Shown one piece after another: positions 1 through 5,183 of a DNA stretch of 5,183 nt. The stretch's first letter is position 1; each line of letters opens with the position of its first letter. The translations under genes were made by a program, and so were the position numbers. The DNA is from an uncultured Clostridia bacterium. Its GTDB lineage: Bacteria; Bacillota; Clostridia; TANB77; CAG-508. Location: NCBI GenBank assembly GCA_944388635.1, contig CALXJN010000019.1:1-5183 (forward strand), given 5' to 3'. Under the pieces are notes generated by a model. The model was not told the DNA's origin. It saw only the letters and a list, made by a program, of their open reading frames with translations, and made no database searches.

Positions 1-28
1 TTAATTTTTAGAAGAGGAGAAAAGCAAA

Positions 29-332
29 ATGTTTGAAAACACGACAAGCATACAAGATATATTTTCAACAAGAAACATCATTATTTATTTTGTGGTAATT
101 AATATCATTGGTTTTTTTTTTTTGTTTATAGATAAGCGAAAAGCCAAAAAAGGTGCGTGGAGAATTCCAGAAAAAACCATATTTATTATTACAGCCTTGG
201 GAGGACGGAATAGGGACTATAGCTGGAATGTATACTTTTAGACATAAAACACAAAAATTACAATTTGTAGTCGGATTGCCATTTATAACTATTTTAGAGA
301 TTATATTAGCCATTTACTGGATATTCTTTTAA
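29..332 (+). CDS. DUF1294-family small membrane protein, interrupted by a +1 frameshift at CGG
   Basis: The frame opened by the ATG at 29 gives 59 family-like residues, including a hydrophobic segment (about residues 18-34) followed by the DUF1294 signature DKRKAKKGAWRIPEK. At 206 the frame goes wrong and stops at 239-241. Skipping the single C at 206 continues the family sequence: GIGTIAGMYTFRHKTQK and then a hydrophobic tail ending at the TAA at 330-332. The rebuilt protein has 100 residues and about three membrane segments, the normal size and layout for DUF1294. The start is supported by AGAGGAGA at 13-20, 8 nt upstream. The family's function is unknown; it sits in the cytoplasmic membrane. 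A 12-T run (112-123) lies inside the gene but the frame is intact across it. The gene could be a pseudogene, a sequence error, or a gene read by +1 frameshifting. The family call is solid; expression of full-length protein is not shown. Confidence 0.85.
203..213 (+). other. Candidate +1 recoding site (or one-base insertion) at in-frame CGG
   Basis: Zero-frame codons are GGA CGG AAT; the conserved DUF1294 sequence resumes one base later as GGA ATA GGG. The base to skip is C206. The same event is needed at the same codon in the last gene of the window, with the shared context CGGAA-N-AG. Seen directly: the frame change and the codon. Inferred: that it is decoded rather than an error. Confidence 0.4.
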
Positions 333-363
333 TACACTTCATAAAACGAAGTGTAATTTTTTT
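333..363 (+). terminator. Rho-independent terminator of the DUF1294 gene
   Basis: A perfect 8-bp stem, TACACTTC (333-340) with GAAGTGTA (348-355), encloses a 7-nt loop. Two A residues and a run of seven T (357-363) follow. The stem begins directly after the TAA of the restored reading frame (330-332), not after the premature stop at 239-241. This supports 332 as the original gene end. Confidence 0.85.
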
Positions 364-463
364 GGTACACATAATGAGAAAAATAAATTGTAAAAAAATA
401 AAAAAGTGGAAAATATGAAAAAGCAATGTGAACAACTCGTGAACGAAAAAATAGTATTTTCAA

Positions 464-511
464 TTATTCACAAACTTATCCACAGTTTCCACAATCAATA
501 AAAGTGGATAA
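464..511. promoter_or_regulatory. Left DnaA-box cluster
   Basis: TTATTCACA at 464-472 fits the TTATNCACA consensus. TTATCCACA at 476-484 is the perfect strong box. GTTTCCACA at 485-493 is a weak form directly abutting it. AGTGGATAA at 503-511 is a reverse box with one mismatch. TTATCCAC (476-483) and GTGGATAA (504-511) form a perfect 8-bp inverted repeat. Close spacing and mixed strength are typical of origins or other DnaA-binding loci. Binding is inferred from sequence only. Confidence 0.6.
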
Positions 512-630
512 ATATGACAAAAGAAGAGTTAAAAAGATATACATAAAACAGAAAAATACATCAATTTGTCATTAATATGAAAAAAGAATGTAATAAAAGC
601 ATGCGAAAAATGATGAAATTCAGAGAAGAA

Positions 631-670
631 TAAGTAAAAATAGCAGAAAATAAGAAAATATAAGAGAATA
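631..670. repeat. A-tracts phased at 10 bp, first set
   Basis: Four consecutive 10-bp units begin at 631, 641, 651 and 661 (TAAGTAAAAA, TAGCAGAAAA, TAAGAAAATA, TAAGAGAATA). A-runs in phase with the helical turn are expected to produce intrinsic curvature. They lie between the two DnaA-box clusters. Low-complexity composition raises the chance of coincidence, but the exact 10-bp register over four units is notable. Confidence 0.5.
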
Positions 671-710
671 AAAATATAGGAATGAAATAAATCTGTCATG
701 AGAATGTCAC

Positions 711-750
711 TAGAAAAAAGTAGAAAAATATAAGAAAAAGTAGAATATCA
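711..750. repeat. A-tracts phased at 10 bp, second set
   Basis: Units begin at 711, 721, 731 and 741 (TAGAAAAAAG, TAGAAAAATA, TAAGAAAAAG, TAGAATATCA), and another A-run follows at 752-758. This set ends 12 bp before the first of the two perfect reverse DnaA boxes. Its 10-bp register matches the first set, whose start lies exactly 80 bp away. Confidence 0.5.
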
Positions 751-762
751 GAAAAAAATAAC

Positions 763-790
763 TGTGGATAAATATAGAGTCTGTGGATAA
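763..790 (-). promoter_or_regulatory. Right DnaA-box pair
   Basis: Two perfect copies of TGTGGATAA (reverse complement of TTATCCACA) lie at 763-771 and 782-790, start-to-start 19 bp. Both point leftward, opposite to the strong box at 476-484, so the two clusters face each other across the AT-rich spacer. Three perfect 9-mers within about 320 bp is far more than expected by chance in a 5.2-kb window. Confidence 0.6.
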
Positions 791-910
791 TTTTGTTTGT
801 GTAAAATTAGTGCCTAATAATAACGTGAGCCTTAAAATGTCATAGATGAGAAAATGTCTGAGAAAGCTTTCTATTGTTCTAAAATAAAGAACGAATATCA
901 TTTTTTAGAA

Positions 911-916
911 TATAAT
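911..916 (+). promoter_or_regulatory. Possible -10 hexamer for the rhodanese gene
   Basis: TATAAT matches the sigma-A -10 consensus exactly and lies about 90 bp upstream of the rhodanese start. No good -35 is visible 16-18 bp upstream, and TATAAT-like strings are common in such AT-rich DNA, so this is weak. A short inverted repeat, GTTCT (876-880) with AGAAC (888-892), lies just upstream where a regulator could bind. Confidence 0.3.
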
Positions 917-950
917 ATATAAGTAGGAAAATTTTTGTTGGAAATGAAAG

Positions 951-976
951 ATTGAAAAAATTTAATTCTTTTCAAT
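951..976. repeat. 8-bp inverted repeat upstream of the rhodanese gene
   Basis: ATTGAAAA (951-958) and TTTTCAAT (969-976) are perfect inverted copies separated by 10 bp. The repeat lies 13 bp before the GGAGGA ribosome binding site. It could be an operator or a weak leader hairpin; no long T-run follows, so it is not a convincing terminator. Confidence 0.4.
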
Positions 977-989
977 TAGTTTTGTGTTT

Positions 990-995
990 GGAGGA
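990..995 (+). promoter_or_regulatory. Ribosome binding site of the rhodanese gene
   Basis: GGAGGA is a strong Shine-Dalgarno. It lies after the possible GTG start at 984 and touches the ATG at 996, which makes both unlikely. The ATG at 1008 is 12 nt downstream, slightly long but the best fit, with a second purine stretch (GGGAAAGG) in between. Confidence 0.6.
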
Positions 996-1007
996 ATGGG
1001 AAAGGTA

Positions 1008-1343
1008 ATGATAAATAAAATAAAAGATATTATAAAAAATAAATGGTATAGAGAAATAGAAGAAAACGATATAGGATTAGAAGAATTAAAGCAATTTCAA
1101 AAAGAAGGAGCTATTATAATAGATGTTAGAAGTCCACAAGAATTTCGAGAAGGACACATTGATGGAGCCATATCGATTCCAGAATATGAAATAAAAAAAG
1201 AAGCAGGAAATAGATTAGTAGATAAAGAGAAAGATATTATCGTATATTGTAGTTTAGGAGGGAGAAGTAAAAAAGCACAGAAATTATTAAGAAAATTAGG
1301 ATATCAAAATGTGTATAATTTATATGAAGGATATTTAGATTAA
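1008..1343 (+). CDS. Single-domain rhodanese-like sulfurtransferase
   Basis: The 111-residue product is a single rhodanese domain: IIIDVRSPQEFREGHIDGA at about residues 36-54, then a buried strand IIVYC and the active-site loop CSLGGRS with catalytic Cys81 (codon at 1248-1250). It ends in LGYQNVYNLYEGYLD, the usual family C-terminus. Such proteins carry a persulfide on the cysteine and pass sulfur to acceptors; the acceptor cannot be told from sequence. There is no signal peptide or membrane segment, so it is cytoplasmic. The N-terminal about 20 residues form a basic helix outside the domain. The ATG at 1008 is chosen because of GGAGGA at 990-995; GTG 984 or ATG 996 would only add up to 8 residues. 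No terminator separates it from the next large gene 78 bp downstream, so the two may be co-transcribed. The family call is very secure. Confidence 0.92.
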   Translation: MINKIKDIIKNKWYREIEENDIGLEELKQFQKEGAIIIDVRSPQEFREGHIDGAISIPEYEIKKEAGNRLVDKEKDIIVYCSLGGRSKKAQKLLRKLGYQNVYNLYEGYLD

Positions 1344-1410
1344 AATATAAAAAACTATTTAAAAAACAATAAAAGTATGGTATATTTAGATGAAAGAGAA
1401 AATCAAAAGA

Positions 1411-1416
1411 AGAGGA
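1411..1416 (+). promoter_or_regulatory. Ribosome binding site that decides the start of the large gene
   Basis: AGAGGA lies 5 nt before the ATG at 1422. The upstream in-frame ATG at 1377 has only an A/T-rich leader with no Shine-Dalgarno, and starting there would add 15 very charged residues. The ATG at 1422 is therefore preferred. Confidence 0.6.
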
Positions 1417-1421
1417 AATTA

Positions 1422-4400
1422 ATGGGAGATATAATAGAGAGATTAAATAATTTAAATGATATAGAAGATTTAAAGAAACTTGTAAAAGAAGTCTTAAAAA
1501 GAGATTTAACAAATGAAGAATTGTCATTAATTGAAAATGAAGATGACGAAATAATAGAAAATTTGCTAAGAGAAATAACACAAGAGCTAGAAAAAAATAC
1601 ACCAGAAGAAGAAAAAGAAGATTTTTATGCTAATATAAGTGAAGATTTATTAGTATATATAGAAGATGATAAAAGAAAACTAGAAAGGCCAGAGGTTTTT
1701 AAAGGCGGACCAGCAACTTTAAAAATTATTTCTAGCATGAAAGATGTGCAAGATAAAATTCGAGCAGTAGACTTTATACCAGATGAATTTGCTAGAGAAG
1801 ATTTGATAAAAAAACTAGGAACAGAATTTTTAAGAGAATATATAAAGAGTCCAAATAGAACTATGAAAGATGCTGATTTAGAAGTGGTGATAAGGACATA
1901 TGGTGATAGGGAGTGTGTAAAAGAGTATATAAAGTTAAATCCAAAAGGAAGTAAAGTGTATTTGATACAAGGTGTAGGCGATATTGACTTTATAAAAGAA
2001 TGTTTAGAAGATGAGGAAATAGAATTTACTAAAGGGGAAAGAATTGAGTTAATAAAAAAAGCGAAAGATATTGAATTAACAAGAAATGCTATATATGATG
2101 AAAGTTTAGGATTAACCAATAATGAAAAATTAGGTTTATTAGAAAGTGTAAATAATTTAGGATTAATATCGACATATATACATGATGAAAATTGTTCTTT
2201 ATCAGAAGAGAATATATGTGCATTAGTTAAGTCAACCAATAATAGAGAGTTTATAAAAAATTGTATATTAGACAATACATTGGGAATTAACAGAAATGCA
2301 AGAATGAGTATGGTGCAATCTGTAAATGAAGATATAGGTATTGTTCAAGAGATAATGGATAGTCCGGAATTAGGATTAAATGAAGGAGAAAAAACAAATA
2401 TTGTCGCACAAACAAACAATGTTGCATTCATAGAAAATTTTTTAGAAGTAGAAGAAAATCTAGGGAATAATAACCAATATAAATTATTACATATGGTAGA
2501 AAAAGATAGTGCATTCATTAAGAAGTTAATAAGGGAAGATAGAATTATACAAGGATCACATAATAAATTAAATTTTATATTAAATACTGGAGATCAAGAA
2601 TTTATCAAAGAATCTATATATGATAAAAATACAAGTTGGAATCCATCAGGAATACGAGAATTAATTGCAAGCGTAGAGGATGAAGCTTTTGTTGAAAAAT
2701 GTTTTCAAGATGAACAATTAAATTTGCAAACAGAAGATATTTATCAAATTCTTGATATTGGAAATTTTTCACAAGATTTTTTTAAAAGATGTATACTAAA
2801 TCCAGAATTAGATGTGGATGATGATGAACGTTATGATTTGGTGTTAAAATATATAAAAGATGATGAGATAGTTTTAGAAATTGTAAGAGATGAAAAAATA
2901 GATGTAGAGACATGGAAAAAGTTAAAACTATTAGGAAAAGTTCAAGAGCCTGTTTTTTCTGAAAATATAGAAGAAATTATGGCTATATTAAAACAAAATG
3001 ATGAAAGCTATAAAGAATTTAGGAATGAAAGTGAAACACCAGAAGGAATATATAATAATATTGACCAATTTTTTAAGGCTGAAAATGTAGAACTTGCAAA
3101 TAGACAACAGTATAAAGAAATACTTGGTAGAATGTTTCAAAAAAATGAAGAAGTAGTAAAAAAGATTGATTTTAGAATGTTGGATTCTAAATATATAGAT
3201 TCTTTAGGTGAAGATAAAATTAATCAAATCTCATGTTATCCAGAAATTCAAGAAGCAATTTTGGGAATGGATGAAAAAACATATGCTATATTTTGTAAAT
3301 GCTTGAATAATAGAGCAGAAAAAAATGAGAGATGGACAAGTTTTGCGAGTGATATAATAGAGAATTTGTCATCAGGAGAGTATGAAGAACTAATACAAAG
3401 ATGCGATTTAGAAAATACGAATATAGAGATTTTGTCTAGTATATTGCAATCTAGAAATGTATTTGATATTACAACAACAGAGCAAGTAAATAATATACAC
3501 AGTATTAGAAACGAAATATGTGATAAAATTATGTCAGGTGAGATACAAAGGGACTTTTTAGAAAATTATTCGGAATTGGACAAAAAAAGATTCGCTGTCT
3601 TAGAAAAAATCTTTGGACAGGATATAGATAAAACACAATCTATTATATCAGCTTTTGGCGAAAATATAGAAGAACTTGCTGATAAAGAAGAAAATGCAGA
3701 AATCATAGACTATATAAGAACCTTAAAGCTTATCATGCAAGAAGAAAATGAAGAAGTTTTAAGCAATATGTATAAAGAGGTAGATGTTCCAAGTAATATA
3801 AATACAGAATTAATGGAGGCAAAATTAAAGTCAGCATATTGTGAAAAAATGAATGAAGGATTATTTCAGATAACAGAAGAAACGAAAAAGATCGGTGAGA
3901 ATATTTATGAAGCTGGAACAGACTTTAGAATGATTATTACTTCAATTGCAGCATTTAATCATAACCAACCAGAAAATTATGAAAGAGACTGGAACAAAAG
4001 TTTAATTGGTACGCAACATTTTTGTACGAATTATATAAGAAATGATATGATGGGAAAAGCACCAGAACCTCATTTGTGTTATGGATTCGCAAGTATGAAA
4101 CAAGATGCGTTAATGATGAGTGGGACAAAAGACCTTGGTTCGGGGCAGAATGAACTAAAAATAACAGCAAGTAACGCCGAAAAATTTTGCACACCAGATA
4201 ATTTAGTGAATGAAACAGAAATATATAATGAGTTGGATTATGCTAGGTATCAAGGTGGAAAGAAAAAACAACCAGATTATATTGTGGTATTTGAGAAGGA
4301 TGGAAAAAGGCGTAACTGGGAGAATGCATTAAAAGCTCAAAAAGAGTGGGGAGGATTACCAATCGTTGTTGTAAATAAAGATAAATGTTTGGAAAATGAA

Positions 4401-4724
4401 AGAAATAAGGTACAGGACTTATTAACACAATTTCATGAAACCTCAGATACAAAAGTACTAGAAGAGGCAATCCAAAAAATAAGAAATAATCGTCAAACAA
4501 ATGGAAAATTTTGTGAAGATATAAACATAGAAGAAATGAAAAAACAATTAGGAGAATTGCAAAAAAGAGAAGAAAAAACAAATGAACAAGTTACATTAGA
4601 GGATTTAGAAGAAAATTACGAAATGGTAGATGCTATGGATAGAAAAAAAGAAGCAAGCAAAATTTCTCAAATATATACAAAATTAAGACAAATCCAAAGA
4701 GAAGGAGCAGGTTATGAGTTATAA
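1422..4724 (+). CDS. Large (1100 aa) helical-repeat protein with a conserved C-terminal domain of unknown function
   Basis: No function is known to me. Residues 1-105 are acidic and helical. Residues about 106-507 are 13-14 tandem units of about 29 residues. The first half of a unit follows D/N-x-x-F-I-K-x-x-I-x-D, then often LGL, then E-x-x-x-L-I-x-S-x-N. This predicts a two-helix solenoid, probably a protein-binding scaffold. Residues 508-833 are helical without clear repeats. Residues about 834-990 form a compact domain: DFRMIITSIAAF, Trp857, QHFCTNYIRNDMMG, CYGF, YNELDYAR, KKQPDYIVVFE (about 949-958) and GGLPIVVVNKDKC (977-989). From memory, this domain recurs at the C-terminus of large proteins of gut Firmicutes. 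The motif order faintly recalls ADP-ribosyltransferases, which is speculation. The last 110 residues are charged helices. There is no signal peptide or membrane segment. The stop overlaps the next gene by 11 bp, implying coupled translation. The start is set by AGAGGA at 1411; ATG 1377 is the alternative. Confidence 0.93.
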   Translation: MGDIIERLNNLNDIEDLKKLVKEVLKRDLTNEELSLIENEDDEIIENLLREITQELEKNTPEEEKEDFYANISEDLLVYIEDDKRKLERPEVFKGGPATLKIISSMKDVQDKIRAVDFIPDEFAREDLIKKLGTEFLREYIKSPNRTMKDADLEVVIRTYGDRECVKEYIKLNPKGSKVYLIQGVGDIDFIKECLEDEEIEFTKGERIELIKKAKDIELTRNAIYDESLGLTNNEKLGLLESVNNLGLISTYIHDENCSLSEENICALVKSTNNREFIKNCILDNTLGINRNARMSMVQSVNEDIGIVQEIMDSPELGLNEGEKTNIVAQTNNVAFIENFLEVEENLGNNNQYKLLHMVEKDSAFIKKLIREDRIIQGSHNKLNFILNTGDQEFIKESIYDKNTSWNPSGIRELIASVEDEAFVEKCFQDEQLNLQTEDIYQILDIGNFSQDFFKRCILNPELDVDDDERYDLVLKYIKDDEIVLEIVRDEKIDVETWKKLKLLGKVQEPVFSENIEEIMAILKQNDESYKEFRNESETPEGIYNNIDQFFKAENVELANRQQYKEILGRMFQKNEEVVKKIDFRMLDSKYIDSLGEDKINQISCYPEIQEAILGMDEKTYAIFCKCLNNRAEKNERWTSFASDIIENLSSGEYEELIQRCDLENTNIEILSSILQSRNVFDITTTEQVNNIHSIRNEICDKIMSGEIQRDFLENYSELDKKRFAVLEKIFGQDIDKTQSIISAFGENIEELADKEENAEIIDYIRTLKLIMQEENEEVLSNMYKEVDVPSNINTELMEAKLKSAYCEKMNEGLFQITEETKKIGENIYEAGTDFRMIITSIAAFNHNQPENYERDWNKSLIGTQHFCTNYIRNDMMGKAPEPHLCYGFASMKQDALMMSGTKDLGSGQNELKITASNAEKFCTPDNLVNETEIYNELDYARYQGGKKKQPDYIVVFEKDGKRRNWENALKAQKEWGGLPIVVVNKDKCLENERNKVQDLLTQFHETSDTKVLEEAIQKIRNNRQTNGKFCEDINIEEMKKQLGELQKREEKTNEQVTLEDLEENYEMVDAMDRKKEASKISQIYTKLRQIQREGAGYEL
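1737..2942 (+). repeat. Protein-level tandem repeats of about 29 residues
   Basis: In the large protein, units beginning near residues 188, 216, 245, 274, 303, 333, 363, 392, 421, 450 and 481 share FI-K-x-x-I-x-D in the first half and L-I-x-S in the second. Weaker units at about 106, 133 and 161 extend the array to the left. The DNA copies have diverged beyond recognition, so this is an old array, not a recent expansion. Confidence 0.75.
4702..4707 (+). promoter_or_regulatory. Strong ribosome binding site inside the end of the large gene
   Basis: AAGGAG lies 6 nt before the ATG at 4714, within the last codons of the upstream gene. It is one of the best Shine-Dalgarno sequences in the window. 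It fixes 4714, rather than the ATG at 4784, as the true start of the last gene. Confidence 0.8.
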
Positions 4725-5179
4725 TATAATTTCGGTAGAAACCCGGAAGAGCGTTTAGTGAAGTTTATGAAATTATTAACCATATGGAAAGAGAAATAAA
4801 ATCAAAAATACCTAGTCAGTTTGTAAACTTCATAGACGGAAATAGAGATATACACTATAAACCTAATATAGATTTTACAAAAAGTATTAATCAACAAAAT
4901 TTATTAAAAGAAACAAGAATAATTTTATCTTTGATATATCGAGATTATATTTGTGATGTCAATAAAAAGAAAGAACTTTTGGAAAGAGATGCTAAAGAAA
5001 TACAAAAACAAGAGGAATTAGATAGAAAAAAATATGAAATTAATTTTGAAGAAAGAAAAAGTAGATATAATCAAGAAAAAGAAACAGAAAATGCAGGATA
5101 TTTGGTGGAAGTTGTAAAAGAAAAGTGGTATATGAAATTAGTCAATAAGATAAAAGAAATCTTTTTGAAACGTAGATAG
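4714..5179 (+). CDS. Small charged partner protein, interrupted by a +1 frameshift at CGG
   Basis: The ATG at 4714 follows AAGGAG (4702-4707) and overlaps the end of the large gene. The frame reads MSYNIISVET, meets CGG at 4744 and stops at 4756-4758. One base later the frame is open to the TAG at 5177-5179 and begins GRAFSEVYEIINHMEREI, joining smoothly. The next ATG, 4784, has no ribosome binding site and cuts into the AFSEVYEII helix. The rebuilt protein is 154 residues. From memory, its N-terminal 80 residues (FSEVYEII, then SKIPSQFVNFI, then LLKETRIILSLIYRDYI) match a family of small uncharacterised proteins common in gut clostridia. The C-terminal half is a charged coiled coil ending in a basic amphipathic helix (WYMKLVNKIKEIFLKRR). 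Function is unknown; context suggests a partner of the large repeat protein. The frameshift may be an error (a CCC run at 4742-4744), a mutation, or recoding. Confidence 0.8.
4741..4751 (+). other. Second candidate +1 recoding site (or one-base insertion) at in-frame CGG
   Basis: Zero-frame codons are ACC CGG AAG AGC; the downstream family sequence needs GGA AGA GCG, one base later. Dropping one C of the CCC at 4742-4744 restores the gene. The codon and context (CGGAA-N-AG) match the site at 206 in the DUF1294 gene. The homopolymer makes a sequencing miscount possible here. Confidence 0.4.
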
Positions 5180-5183
5180 AAAA

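Larger units (their letters stand above)
364..983. other. Long AT-rich intergenic region with DnaA boxes and phased A-tracts; no gene seen
   Basis: No credible coding region is visible: frames on both strands are short or are low-complexity shadows without a good ribosome binding site. From left to right it holds a forward cluster of DnaA-like boxes (464-493) with a reverse box (503-511). Next is a purine-rich, C-poor spacer of about 250 bp with A-tracts repeated every 10 bp (631-670 and 711-750), then two reverse perfect boxes (763-771 and 782-790). A TATAAT hexamer (911-916) and an inverted repeat (951-976) come last, before the rhodanese gene. No dnaA, dnaN, rpmH or rep gene is in the window, so whether this is an origin cannot be settled here. 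Confidence 0.6.

Noticed and set aside
29..241. A complete 70-residue protein ending at 241
   Set aside because: Its last 11 residues do not fit DUF1294, while the next frame continues the family to 332 where a terminator follows.
65..313. Minus-strand open frame opposite the DUF1294 gene
   Set aside because: The + strand carries clear family similarity, a ribosome binding site and a terminator; the minus frame has none.
710..901. Minus-strand open frame in the intergenic region
   Set aside because: Phe/Tyr/Leu-rich translation of A-rich DNA with no ribosome binding site, overlapping the phased A-tracts and DnaA boxes.
874..906. Hairpin followed by a T-run as a terminator
   Set aside because: The stem is short and AT-rich with a wobble pair, and the T-run begins several bases after it with no gene upstream to terminate.
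364..983. CRISPR array or tRNA in the intergenic region
   Set aside because: No regularly spaced repeats of CRISPR length and no cloverleaf-like segments; the only regular repeat is the 10-bp A-tract phasing.
984..1007. GTG 984 or ATG 996 as the rhodanese start
   Set aside because: The GGAGGA at 990-995 lies downstream of the GTG and abuts the ATG at 996; ATG 1008 is the only start with usable spacing.
1377..1421. ATG 1377 as the start of the large gene
   Set aside because: No Shine-Dalgarno precedes it; AGAGGA precedes ATG 1422. It cannot be fully excluded.
1237..2275. Minus-strand open frames at 1237-1602 and 1625-2275
   Set aside because: Low-complexity Leu/Phe/Ser-rich mirror images of purine-rich coding sequence on the + strand.
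3955..4581. Minus-strand open frames at 3955-4194 and 4243-4581
   Set aside because: They lie opposite the conserved C-terminal domain of the large protein and resemble no family.

Overview
The window is very AT-rich. Arg is mostly AGA, Leu mostly TTA, the coding strand is strongly purine-biased, and clear GGAGG-type ribosome binding sites precede the genes. This suggests a low-GC Firmicutes or Mollicutes-like bacterium, probably an uncultured gut clostridial or RF39-like lineage (inference from composition and protein families, not proven). All genes lie on the + strand, tryptophan is TGG, and TGA is not used as a sense codon.

Layout. (1) 29-332: a small DUF1294-family membrane protein whose conserved family sequence runs through two frames, joined at an in-frame CGG codon (206-208), followed by a good intrinsic terminator (333-363). 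(2) 364-983: about 620 bp without a gene. It holds a cluster of DnaA-box-like 9-mers in two oppositely oriented groups (464-511 and 763-790). Between them is a purine-rich, AT-rich spacer with two sets of A-tracts repeated at exactly 10 bp (631-670, 711-750). A TATAAT hexamer and an 8-bp inverted repeat lie nearer the next gene. (3) 1008-1343: a single-domain rhodanese with catalytic Cys. (4) 1422-4724: a 1100-residue protein made of about 13-14 helical repeats of roughly 29 residues, a long helical middle, and a C-terminal domain that I recognise only as a recurring unnamed domain of large proteins from gut Firmicutes. (5) 4714-5179: a small highly charged partner gene that overlaps gene 4 by 11 bp. 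It has a strong Shine-Dalgarno, but again must change frame at an in-frame CGG (4744-4746).

Two things deserve most attention. First, both split genes are restored by a +1 shift at a CGG codon in nearly the same context (CGGAA-N-AG). I found no other in-frame CGG in any reading frame of the window. Either these are two one-base sequence errors or mutations, or CGG is a 'hungry' or unassigned codon where this organism shifts frame. Second, the large repeat protein and its overlapping small partner look like a translationally coupled two-gene module of unknown function.
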